From an uncultured Eubacteriales bacterium (lineage in GTDB: Bacteria > Bacillota > Clostridia > Oscillospirales > Oscillospiraceae), in assembly GCA_902475455.1 (NCBI GenBank), contig CABRZO010000096.1:1-9074 (forward strand): DNA of 9,074 nucleotides, in the 5' to 3' direction. The notes below the pieces were generated by a model, which was not told the origin of the DNA, made no database searches, and worked only from the letters and a program-made list of their open reading frames with translations. The position numbers were made by a program, and so were the translations under genes. Position 1 is the first letter of the stretch; the number at the start of each line of letters is the position of its first letter. Shown piece after piece: positions 1 to 6,299 of this stretch.

Positions 1-1
1 C

Positions 2-1726
2 CTGTCCATCTACACCTGTTTTGACCCGGAGGCCCAGGCCAAGGTGGATGCGGTCTACAGCAATCCCGACGCCCTGGCGGGCTATGAGTCCGACTCCGGT
101 CAGTCGCTGCAATCTGCCATCACCGTGGTAGACAACGAGACCGGTGCCGTGGTGGCCCTCTCCGGCGGCATTGGTGAGAAAACCGTCAACCGGGGACTGG
201 TACGGGCCACCCAGAGCCTGAGACCCCCAGGATCCTCTATCAAACCCATTTCCGTCTATGCCCCGGCGCTGGAAGAGGGACTTATCACCCCCTATTCTGC
301 GGTGGATGACACCCCCTTTATGCTCAATGACGGAAATCCCTGGCCCAAGAACTCCAGTCGCAGCTACTCCGGCTTGACCAGCATCTATACCGCTGTCATC
401 AAGTCTCTGAATACCTGCGCGGTGAAGACCCTGGATCTGGTGGGACTTCAGACCTCCTATAACTATCTGGAGAACAAGTTTGGCATTTCCTCTCTTGTAT
501 CCTATTATGAGGGGTCCAATGGCCAGGTGTATTCCGATGTGGACTACGCGCCCCTGGCCCTGGGCGGCTTGACCGAGGGCGTCTCCACCTATGAGATGGC
601 CGGCGCCTTCTCGGTCTTTGCCCGGGACGGCATCTATATTGAGCCCCATCTCTATACCCAGGTCACCGACAGCGACGGCAATGTGATTCTGGAGCATGAC
701 GAGACCGGCGAGGCCTCCCTCAGCGAGGACACCTGCTATTATATGAATCAGATGCTGGAGGGCGTGGTCACCAGCGGTACCGGTAAAAATGCTCAGATCT
801 CCGGCATGACCGTGGCCGGCAAGACCGGTACCACCACCAATAACTATGACCGCTGGTTCTGCGGTTACACCGGCTACTATACCGCCGCGGTCTGGATCGG
901 CTATGATCAGCAGGAGGACATCAACGCTTCCGGTAACCCGGCAGTGGACCTGTGGCAGCAGGTCATGAGCAGCCTGCTTGCCACCACCAGCAAGAATGTG
1001 GTCTCCGCCACCTACTGCACCAAGAGCGGGGATCTGGCCACCAGCGCCTGTACCTCTGCGGGCTGTGCCGCCACCGGCTATTTCCTGGAGGGCGACGCGC
1101 CGACGGATTACTGCAGCATCCACACCACGGTGACGGTGTGCTTGGATTGCCCCATTGGCGATACCGGCATGTACCACCTGGCCGGTGAGTACTGCCCAGA
1201 GGAAAGTCTGGCCGAGATGTCGGTGCTGGACTTCTATCGGGATGACGCAGCCGCCTCGGTCACCGTGGGCGACAGCTATCAGCTGAAGTCCTGGGTGGAG
1301 GCAGAAGGCCCCTGCACCCTCCACACCGCCGAGTGGTCGGCCAATCAGGAGCTGATGAAGGAGCAGACGTTGACGGTTTCCTCCAGCTCTTACACCAAGA
1401 CAGTGGGCGATGCACCCTTCTCCCTGGGGGCTTACGCTGTGGACGGCGCCGGTAACCCCGGCGGCACCATCAGTTACTCCTCCAGCGATACCTCGGTGGC
1501 TACCGTGGACGCCAACGGTACCGTCACTGTGGTAGGCGAGGGTACTGCGGTCATTACCGTGACAGCGGCACCCACTGAACTGGCAGAGGGTAAATCCACT
1601 ACCGTGACGATCACTGTTTCCGCGGCCGCAGGCGGCGGCGACGGTGGCGGCGGTATTGGAGACATTATTGAAGATATTTTGGGCGGAGGAGGCAGCAGTA
1701 GCAGCAGCTCCCAAACCCAACCGTGA
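2..1726 (+). CDS. Class A penicillin-binding protein, C-terminal part (transpeptidase domain, Ig-like domain, Gly/Ser tail)
   Basis: The reading frame is open at the left edge, so the N-terminus (cytoplasmic tail, membrane anchor and probably a glycosyltransferase domain) lies outside the window; 574 residues are visible. It is a peptidoglycan DD-transpeptidase acting outside the membrane. All three penicillin-binding motifs are seen: SSIK with the nucleophile serine at 233-235, inside an arginine-x-P-P-G context typical of PBP1A-like enzymes; SLN at 404-412; and KTGT at 821-832. A cysteine-rich stretch (about 1010-1200) follows, of the kind found in clostridial class A PBPs. Next is a bacterial Ig-like (BIG2-type) domain at about 1370-1620, with the signature SVATVDANGTVTVVGEGTA. 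The protein ends in a Gly-rich then Ser-rich tail. Downstream lies a terminator shared with a convergent gene. Class A rather than class B is inferred from the sequence around the active site; the missing N-terminus would decide. Confidence 0.93.
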   Translation: MSIYTCFDPEAQAKVDAVYSNPDALAGYESDSGQSLQSAITVVDNETGAVVALSGGIGEKTVNRGLVRATQSLRPPGSSIKPISVYAPALEEGLITPYSAVDDTPFMLNDGNPWPKNSSRSYSGLTSIYTAVIKSLNTCAVKTLDLVGLQTSYNYLENKFGISSLVSYYEGSNGQVYSDVDYAPLALGGLTEGVSTYEMAGAFSVFARDGIYIEPHLYTQVTDSDGNVILEHDETGEASLSEDTCYYMNQMLEGVVTSGTGKNAQISGMTVAGKTGTTTNNYDRWFCGYTGYYTAAVWIGYDQQEDINASGNPAVDLWQQVMSSLLATTSKNVVSATYCTKSGDLATSACTSAGCAATGYFLEGDAPTDYCSIHTTVTVCLDCPIGDTGMYHLAGEYCPEESLAEMSVLDFYRDDAAASVTVGDSYQLKSWVEAEGPCTLHTAEWSANQELMKEQTLTVSSSSYTKTVGDAPFSLGAYAVDGAGNPGGTISYSSSDTSVATVDANGTVTVVGEGTAVITVTAAPTELAEGKSTTVTITVSAAAGGGDGGGGIGDIIEDILGGGGSSSSSSQTQP

Positions 1727-1734
1727 GGAATCAA

Positions 1735-1766
1735 CAGAAGCGCCACCCATCCGGGTGGCGCTTCTG
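1735..1766. terminator. Bidirectional hairpin between convergent genes
   Basis: A perfect 14-bp stem (1735-1748 with 1753-1766) with a 4-nt ATCC loop starts 8 nt after the PBP stop codon. On the - strand it begins directly at the stop codon of the membrane-protein gene (1767-1769). The following T runs are short on both strands (CTATTTT on +, TTGATT on -), so efficiency is uncertain, but stem strength and position fit a shared terminator. Confidence 0.8.
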
Positions 1767-2798
1767 CTATTTTCTGGCGAGGCTTTTGGTGGTGAGAAAA
1801 CTGATGGATACGGCCGCCAGCACAGGGAACAGGATCAGCCCTTTCAATCCCCATAGTTTGGCCCCCAGAATGGCGGCAAAAAAGGAGATGGCCGTGGGCA
1901 GCTGAAGCTGACGTCCAACAAGCTTTGGCTCCATTACGGTGCGGGTGGTCCATACCAACAGCCAGATCAGTACCAGACCCAGGGCCTGGAGCTGGTCGTC
2001 CAATAAAAATCGTATGACGGCCCAGGGCAGCAGCATCAGCCCCGAGCCCACCAGAGGGAGTAGATCCACCAGGGCGATCAGCGCCGCGAAAAACAGCCAC
2101 CGCCGTACCCCCAGCAGCGCAAGCCCCAGGGACAGCTCCAGAAAGATGAGTCCCACCAGTTTTCCCTCCGCCCGGCACCAGTGTCCCAGCTGGCTGGCGG
2201 CAGTACGCTGGACCCGTCCCGCCCAGCTCTGCCAATCCTCCGGCAGAATTCTACGCAGCAGTGCGCTGATCTCCGGATAGCTGATGGCACAAAAGAGAAA
2301 GGAGAGCAGAAACAGCCCGGTTTCCGCCAGATGGGAGGGCAGGGCGGTGATGATACCGGAACTCCAGGTTCCCAGCCGGGTGAGCAGTTGAGCCAGCAGC
2401 TGTTCTTTTTGTTGGCTGAGAGATTGGATGGCGTTGCGGCAGAACTCCTGAAGGGAAGGCGGCAGCGCTGTCATAACCCGGTAGAGCCAGTCGTCCAGCA
2501 GGTGTTGGGACTGGAGCATGGGGATGACATTCTGGGCAATGTCCCGAATGGAGCGGACCAGCGACAGGATGCCGTAGCCCAGCAGCAGAACGGTTGGTGT
2601 CAACAGAATCAGCAGGATGAACAGGGAGGAGAGCCAACGGGGGATGTGGAGCCGTTCCATATTTGCCATGGGCTTTTGCAGGCAACCTGCCAGAAACAGC
2701 GCCAGGGCAAAGGGCAGGATGGCGCTGCGCAGTTGAGGAATCAATAAAATGGCGGCGGCGCACAGGATCAAGGCGGTTTTGCGTTTGCTGATCTTCAT
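1767..2798 (-). CDS. AI-2E family membrane protein (YtvI/PerM-like)
   Basis: This 343-residue polytopic membrane protein has the length and layout of the AI-2E transporter family (PF01594). Hydrophobic segments are visible at roughly residues 9-40, 56-81, 160-175, 213-262 and 270-285, with a long amphipathic soluble stretch between about 85 and 155, as usual in the family. Conserved C-terminal family motifs are DLLPLVGSG (245-253) and a V-M-E-P-K-L-V-G run (288-295) followed by Q-L-P-T. The ATG start is preceded by AAAGGA about 10 nt upstream. The family is named after E. coli TqsA (AI-2 export), but members also include Na+/H+ antiporters and the Bacillus sporulation protein YtvI, which this one resembles in size. 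The substrate cannot be read from sequence. The gene is single, convergent with the PBP gene and divergent from the aspartate operon. I did not find a clear promoter for it in the 2799-2880 spacer. Confidence 0.88.
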   Translation of the reverse strand: MKISKRKTALILCAAAILLIPQLRSAILPFALALFLAGCLQKPMANMERLHIPRWLSSLFILLILLTPTVLLLGYGILSLVRSIRDIAQNVIPMLQSQHLLDDWLYRVMTALPPSLQEFCRNAIQSLSQQKEQLLAQLLTRLGTWSSGIITALPSHLAETGLFLLSFLFCAISYPEISALLRRILPEDWQSWAGRVQRTAASQLGHWCRAEGKLVGLIFLELSLGLALLGVRRWLFFAALIALVDLLPLVGSGLMLLPWAVIRFLLDDQLQALGLVLIWLLVWTTRTVMEPKLVGRQLQLPTAISFFAAILGAKLWGLKGLILFPVLAAVSISFLTTKSLARK

Positions 2799-2881
2799 TG
2801 CAGAGCCATCCTTTCGTCAAAATCACTGAATTTGGGTGAATAAAACGTGCATAATCCATCGTTTTTTTGAATGTCTTTTCA

Positions 2882-2910
2882 TTGAAAACAAATGGTTCCT
2901 ATGGTAAGAT
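2882..2910 (+). promoter_or_regulatory. SigA-type promoter of the ACT-hom-lysC operon
   Basis: The -35 is TTGAAA (2882-2887), the spacer is exactly 17 nt, and the -10 is TAAGAT (2905-2910) with an upstream TGG at 2902-2904 that makes an extended -10. Transcription should start near 2917, leaving a leader of about 43 nt before the chosen GTG. The leader contains a short CCGCC/GGCGG hairpin (2930-2942) just before the ribosome site. No long riboswitch or T-box would fit in this leader. Confidence 0.72.
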
Positions 2911-2946
2911 AACACATACATACAAATGACCGCCACTGGCGGACGT

Positions 2947-2962
2947 GGAGGTGGCAGGCGTG
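2947..2962 (+). promoter_or_regulatory. Ribosome site that sets the start of the ACT protein
   Basis: GGAGG at 2947-2951 is 8 nt from the GTG at 2960. Two earlier in-frame GTG codons (2945, 2951) either lack a ribosome site or overlap this one, so 2960 is the preferred start. It also gives the usual family N-terminus, a few residues before the conserved YFIV. Confidence 0.8.
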
Positions 2963-3400
2963 GCCCAGCGCCCAAAGTATTTTATCGTGGAAGCGGACAA
3001 ATTGCCCGAGGTGTTTCTCAAGGTGGTCCAGGCCAAGCGAATGCTGGAGCTCCGGGAAGTGAGCACCATCAACGAGGCGGCCCAGCGGGTGGGCATCAGC
3101 CGCAGCGCCTTTTATAAGTATAAGGATTCGGTGATGCCATTTAATGATATGATGAGCGGGCACATCGTCACTTTCCAGTCGATTCTACGGGATGAGCCCG
3201 GGGTGCTGTCCTCGATTTTGAATATCTTTGCCACATCTGGGGCAAATATCCTCACCATCAATCAGTCCATTCCCGTCAACGGCTGCGGCGCGGTGACCAT
3301 CAGCGCCGAGACCTCGGGGTTGCAGGATCCGCTGGATGAGCTGCTGAGAAAGCTCAACGAGCTGGATGGAGTGGTGCAATTTGAAATTCTGGCCGGCTGA
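2960..3400 (+). CDS. UPF0735-type ACT domain protein (PheB-like)
   Basis: This 146-residue protein matches the size and sequence style of the UPF0735/PheB family of Bacillota. Residues 1-60 hold a small N-terminal module, with KYFIVEADKLPEVFLKV followed by a helix-turn-helix-like stretch at about 36-56 (STINEAAQRVGISRSAFYKY). A single ACT domain spans about 69-143, with the ligand-site signature DEPGVLSSIL and a GANILTINQ second segment. ACT domains bind amino acids and usually regulate enzymes or transcription. B. subtilis PheB was once linked to chorismate mutase, but no catalytic chorismate mutase motif is visible here. It is the first gene of the operon, 44 nt ahead of hom. That neighbourhood suggests a role in sensing an aspartate-family amino acid, which is inference. 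It could act on DNA or on Hom; the sequence does not tell which. Confidence 0.85.
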   Translation: MAQRPKYFIVEADKLPEVFLKVVQAKRMLELREVSTINEAAQRVGISRSAFYKYKDSVMPFNDMMSGHIVTFQSILRDEPGVLSSILNIFATSGANILTINQSIPVNGCGAVTISAETSGLQDPLDELLRKLNELDGVVQFEILAG

Positions 3401-3444
3401 CACCAGCCGTCATAAAATAAAAGTAGAAGAGCAGAGGTGTATTT

Positions 3445-4644
3445 ATGGTTAATGTAGCGATCCTGGGCTTCGGCACCGTTGGCTCCGGTGTGGCGGAGGT
3501 CATCCACAAGAACGGAAACCACATTTCCGAAAAGGTGGCCAATCAGGTCAATCTGAAATATATTCTGGATATCCGGGATTTCCCCGACAGCATGTTTGCC
3601 GACAAGGTGATCCATGATTTCGCTGTCATCGAGCAGGACCCCGAGGTGGACGTGGTGGTGGAGACCATCGGCGGCGCCACTATCGCCCTGGATTACACCC
3701 GCCGGGCTCTGATGGCCGGCAAGAGCGTGGTCACCTCCAATAAGGAACTGGTGGCCACCCATGGCTATGAGCTGCTGCAGCTGGCCAAGGAGAACAAGGT
3801 GTCCTATCTGTTCGAGGCCAGCGTGGGCGGTGGCATTCCCATCATCCGGCCCATCAGCCAGTGCCTGGCCGCCAACGAGCTCACCGAGATCGCCGGCATT
3901 CTGAACGGCACCACCAACTATATCCTGACCCGGATGATCCGGGCGGGGCTGCCCTTTGAGGATGCCCTGAAGGAGGCCCAGGAGAAGGGCTACGCCGAGC
4001 GGGATCCCTCCGCGGATATCGAGGGCGCCGATGCCTGCCGCAAGATCTGCATTCTGTCCGCTCTGGCCTTTGGGCACCATATCTATCCGGATCAGGTGCC
4101 CACCGAGGGCATCACCCATATCACCCTGTCCGACGTGACCTTCGCCCGCAGCGGCGGCATGAAGATCAAGCTGCTGGGCCGGGCCATCCGCCGGGAGGAC
4201 GACAAGGTGTGCGCCTATGTGGCCCCCCACCTGGTGCCCGATGAGTCCCCGCTGGCCAATGTGGAGGACGTGTTCAACGCCATCTCCGTCAAGGGCGACG
4301 CCATCGGCGACGTCATGTTCTATGGCCGGGGCGCCGGCAAGCTGCCCACCGCCTCCGCGGTGGTGGCCGACGTGATCGACGCCGCCAAGCATCTCAAGAG
4401 CAAAAAATACATCACCTGGGAGGACGGCGGCCCCGACGCGGTCTATTCCATCGACCAGGTGAAGAACCGCTGGTATGTCCGCGTCAAAGCGGGCACCGCA
4501 ATGCCCGAGGGGGCAGTGGTCCTCTCCAACCCCGATGACAAGGCCTGCGCCGCCTTTGTCACCGCGGCCCCCCTCTCCGAGCAGGAGATGCGCGGCCTGG
4601 TGCCCCAGGAGGCCCTGCTGGCCGCCTATCGGGTGCTTGACTAA
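3445..4644 (+). CDS. hom: Homoserine dehydrogenase
   Basis: This cytoplasmic enzyme reduces aspartate semialdehyde to homoserine with NAD(P)H, the branch to threonine and methionine. The 399 residues show an N-terminal Rossmann fold with GFGTVGSG (8-15). The conserved VVTSNKEL follows, with the catalytic-site lysine at 100, then NGTTNYILT (154-162). The family signature GYAERDPSADIEGADACRK (182-200) carries the expected acidic residues and Lys200. A conserved GRGAG (295-299) precedes the last helix. A GAGGTG ribosome site lies just before the ATG. The C-terminus is unusual: Bacillus Hom (about 430 aa) ends in a full ACT domain, whereas here only about 60 residues remain (339-399). They have ACT-like first and last strands (NRWYVRVKA, AFVTAAPLSEQE) but no PGVL ligand segment. 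The gene lies 44 nt after the ACT protein and 68 nt before lysC, so all three are probably co-transcribed. Confidence 0.96.
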   Translation: MVNVAILGFGTVGSGVAEVIHKNGNHISEKVANQVNLKYILDIRDFPDSMFADKVIHDFAVIEQDPEVDVVVETIGGATIALDYTRRALMAGKSVVTSNKELVATHGYELLQLAKENKVSYLFEASVGGGIPIIRPISQCLAANELTEIAGILNGTTNYILTRMIRAGLPFEDALKEAQEKGYAERDPSADIEGADACRKICILSALAFGHHIYPDQVPTEGITHITLSDVTFARSGGMKIKLLGRAIRREDDKVCAYVAPHLVPDESPLANVEDVFNAISVKGDAIGDVMFYGRGAGKLPTASAVVADVIDAAKHLKSKKYITWEDGGPDAVYSIDQVKNRWYVRVKAGTAMPEGAVVLSNPDDKACAAFVTAAPLSEQEMRGLVPQEALLAAYRVLD

Positions 4645-4712
4645 TGTATATGCCTTTTGGCTTTTCCCAAGTCGTTTTGAACAGATTTTAGTTATGGAGG
4701 TCGTGCAGTCAC

Positions 4713-5933
4713 ATGGGACTGATCGTACAGAAATTCGGCGGATCTTCCGTCGCCAATGCGGAGCGCATTCGCAATGTCGCCCGCATCATCACCGATACTT
4801 ATAAGGCCGGAAACGACGTGGTCGTGGTGCTGTCCGCCCAGGGCGACACCACCGATGACCTGATCGCCAAGGCCGCGGAACTCAACCCCAGAGCCTCCAA
4901 GCGGGAGATGGATATGTTGCTGGCCACCGGTGAGCAGCAGTCCATCGCTCTCTGCGCCATGACCATTGAGGGCATGGGCTTCCCTGTCATCTCCCTGACG
5001 GGCTGGCAGGTGGGGATGAACACCAACTCCACCTACGGCAACGCCCGGATCAAGCGGGTGGAGGGCGAGCGCATCCGCTCCGAGCTGGATAAGAAGCGCA
5101 TCGTCATCGTGGCCGGCTTCCAGGGCATCAACAAGTTTGACGACATCACCACCCTGGGCCGGGGCGGCAGCGACACCAGCGCCGTGGCCCTGGCAGCGGC
5201 CCTGGGGGCTGATCTGTGCCAGATCTACACCGACGTGGACGGCGTCTACACCGCCGATCCCCGTAAGGTGAGCGGTGCCCGCAAGTTGGAGGAGATCTCC
5301 TTCGATGAGATGCTGGAACTGGCCACCCTGGGTTCTCAGGTGCTCCACAACCGCAGCGTGGAGATGGCGAAGCGCTATCACGTCAATCTGGAGGTTATCT
5401 CCAGCTTCTCCGGAAATCCCGGTACCAAAGTCAAGGAGGTCGCAAAGACTATGGAAAATTCTCATGTTGTGGGTGTCGCCAAGGACACCAATATTGCCCG
5501 TCTCGCTCTGGTGGGTCTGAGCAACAAGCCCGGCACCGCCTTCCGTATTTTCTCCCTGCTGGCCAAGAACAAGATCAACGTGGACATCATCCTCCAGTCT
5601 ATCGGCCGTGACGAGACCAAGGATATCAGCTTTACCGTGGCCAAGTCCGACCTGACCGCTGCCCGGGAGCTGCTGGAGGCTCATCGGGAGTCCATCGGTT
5701 TTGACTCCATCCAGGTCAGCGACCAGATTGCCAAGGTGTCCATTGTGGGTGCCGGCATGATCAATAACCCCGGCGTGGCCTCCGATATGTTCGGTGCCCT
5801 GTATAACGCCGACATCAACATCAACATGATTTCCACCAGTGAAATTAAAGTCTCCGTGCTAGTGGACATCGCCGACGCCGACCAGGCGGTCCAAGTGGTC
5901 CACGACAAGTTCTTCAAGGAATTCGGTGAGTAA
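4713..5933 (+). CDS. lysC: Aspartate kinase (aspartokinase II type)
   Basis: This enzyme phosphorylates aspartate to aspartyl-phosphate, the entry step to lysine, threonine and methionine. The 406 residues match Bacillus aspartokinase II (408 aa). The kinase domain covers about 1-245, with KFGGSSV (7-13), ATGEQQS (71-77), GRGGSDTS (149-156) and TDVDGVYTADPR (173-184). Two C-terminal ACT domains follow: LVGLSNKPGTAFRIFSLLA (266-284) and KVSIVGAGMINNPGVASDMF (341-360), the latter followed by ISTSEIKVSVLV. Feedback inhibition, probably by lysine alone or with threonine, is expected from the family; the exact effector is not readable. The ATG has GGAGG at 4696-4700, a rather long 12-nt spacing. 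A second, stronger ribosome site inside the gene is listed separately. lysC is the last gene of the operon. Confidence 0.97.
   Translation: MGLIVQKFGGSSVANAERIRNVARIITDTYKAGNDVVVVLSAQGDTTDDLIAKAAELNPRASKREMDMLLATGEQQSIALCAMTIEGMGFPVISLTGWQVGMNTNSTYGNARIKRVEGERIRSELDKKRIVIVAGFQGINKFDDITTLGRGGSDTSAVALAAALGADLCQIYTDVDGVYTADPRKVSGARKLEEISFDEMLELATLGSQVLHNRSVEMAKRYHVNLEVISSFSGNPGTKVKEVAKTMENSHVVGVAKDTNIARLALVGLSNKPGTAFRIFSLLAKNKINVDIILQSIGRDETKDISFTVAKSDLTAARELLEAHRESIGFDSIQVSDQIAKVSIVGAGMINNPGVASDMFGALYNADININMISTSEIKVSVLVDIADADQAVQVVHDKFFKEFGE
5433..5453 (+). promoter_or_regulatory. Internal ribosome site and ATG inside lysC (putative beta-subunit start)
   Basis: AAGGAGGT at 5433-5440 lies 10 nt before an in-frame ATG at 5451-5453, which is Met247 of LysC. 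Starting here gives a 160-residue protein (5451-5933) made only of the two ACT domains. B. subtilis lysC is known to make an alpha and a beta subunit from one frame through an internal start near Met246, so position and size agree. The first codons after this ATG are A/T-rich (GAA AAT TCT CAT GTT), unlike the surrounding GC-rich codons, as expected for an initiation region. Use of the site is inferred by homology. Confidence 0.75.
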
Positions 5934-5951
5934 TTTCTCCGGAATAGCAGC

Positions 5952-5983
5952 GCCCCCAGGCACAAAAGTGCCTGGGGGCTTTT
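5952..5983 (+). terminator. Intrinsic terminator of the ACT-hom-lysC operon
   Basis: A perfect 12-bp GC-rich stem (5952-5963 with 5968-5979), an AAAA loop and a TTTT tail (5980-5983) lie 18 nt after the lysC stop codon. In the other direction the hairpin has no T run, so it should work mainly on the + strand. Confidence 0.9.
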
Positions 5984-6001
5984 CAGGTTCTGTGTTTTGC
6001 C

Positions 6002-6193
6002 TCAGTGAGAGCCCAAACCGGTCAGCAGCTCATTCAGCTCTTGGGGAGTGCGGGCCCGGCGGGCGGCGGAGATCAGTTGGTTTTGCCGGGCGGGGGAGAG
6101 CTGGGAAAAGGCGTTTCTGGCGTTGGGGTTTTCCATCAGGGCTGTGGCCAGCCCCAGAGGCAGCAATCCCAGCGGAGCCACTTGGGGGTCCAT
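6002..6193 (-). CDS. Small hypothetical protein, 63 aa
   Basis: This is a 63-residue protein with a good ribosome site (AGGTGG, 7 nt before the ATG). It starts with a hydrophobic Pro/Gly/Leu stretch (residues 2-20). It continues with a charged, probably helical part: FSQLSPARQNQLISAARRA (29-47) and TPQELNELLTGLG (49-61). This layout, a serine-led helix with repeated Arg/Ala followed by a P-Q-E-L helix, resembles small uncharacterised proteins I have seen in clostridial genomes, but I cannot name a family or function. It lies downstream of the mtnN-luxS terminator and converges on lysC, so it is probably transcribed from its own promoter. The hydrophobic stretch is interrupted by prolines and is a poor membrane segment. 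No T-rich terminator is visible directly after its stop. Confidence 0.65.
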   Translation of the reverse strand: MDPQVAPLGLLPLGLATALMENPNARNAFSQLSPARQNQLISAARRARTPQELNELLTGLGSH

Positions 6194-6247
6194 CCAATCA
6201 CCACCTGTTTCAGCGTTGCTTTTTCAGTATAAACCTCATGGGGACAA

Positions 6248-6275
6248 AGTATAAGCGGCGCCATGCCTTTTTCAA
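6248..6275 (-). promoter_or_regulatory. Possible promoter for the 63-aa gene, overlapping the upstream terminator
   Basis: On the - strand TTGAAA (6270-6275) and TATACT (6248-6253) are separated by 16 nt. The -35 box lies partly in the loop of the mtnN-luxS terminator hairpin. A second TATACT sits 22 nt further downstream (6226-6231) but has no good -35. The match is good, but the overlap with the hairpin means it may be chance. Confidence 0.4.
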
Positions 6276-6289
6276 AGGCATGGCGCCGC
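6255..6289 (-). terminator. Hairpin terminator of mtnN-luxS
   Basis: A perfect 16-bp stem (6255-6270 with 6274-6289) with a 3-nt loop begins about 10 nt after the mtnN-luxS stop codon on the - strand. It is followed by TTATACTTT, a modest T-rich tail. On the + strand it is followed by an A/T-rich stretch but no gene reads into it from that side. Confidence 0.8.
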
Positions 6290-6299
6290 AATATATTTA

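Noticed and set aside
1474..2235. Open frame on the - strand spanning the PBP end and the membrane-protein gene
   Set aside because: It crosses the shared terminator and overlaps two real genes in other frames; its proline-rich part is the complement of the PBP glycine tail.
2799..2959. Possible lysine riboswitch, T-box or threonine attenuator ahead of the aspartate operon
   Set aside because: The promoter at 2882-2910 leaves a leader of only about 43 nt with one 5-bp hairpin and no T run; this is too short for any of these elements. The 68-nt hom-lysC gap also lacks a terminator-like hairpin.
3262..4392. Long open frame (376 codons) on the - strand opposite hom
   Set aside because: It is a His/Gly/Leu-rich mirror of hom, caused by GC-rich codon bias. 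Hom on the + strand has clear family motifs and a ribosome site.
4637..4712. Possible separate promoter for lysC (TTGACT at 4637-4642)
   Set aside because: No acceptable -10 lies 16-18 nt downstream, so co-transcription with hom is the simpler reading.
4692..5684. Long open frame (330 codons) on the - strand opposite lysC
   Set aside because: It has the same antisense composition effect; lysC is unambiguous on the other strand and the frame shows no family motif.
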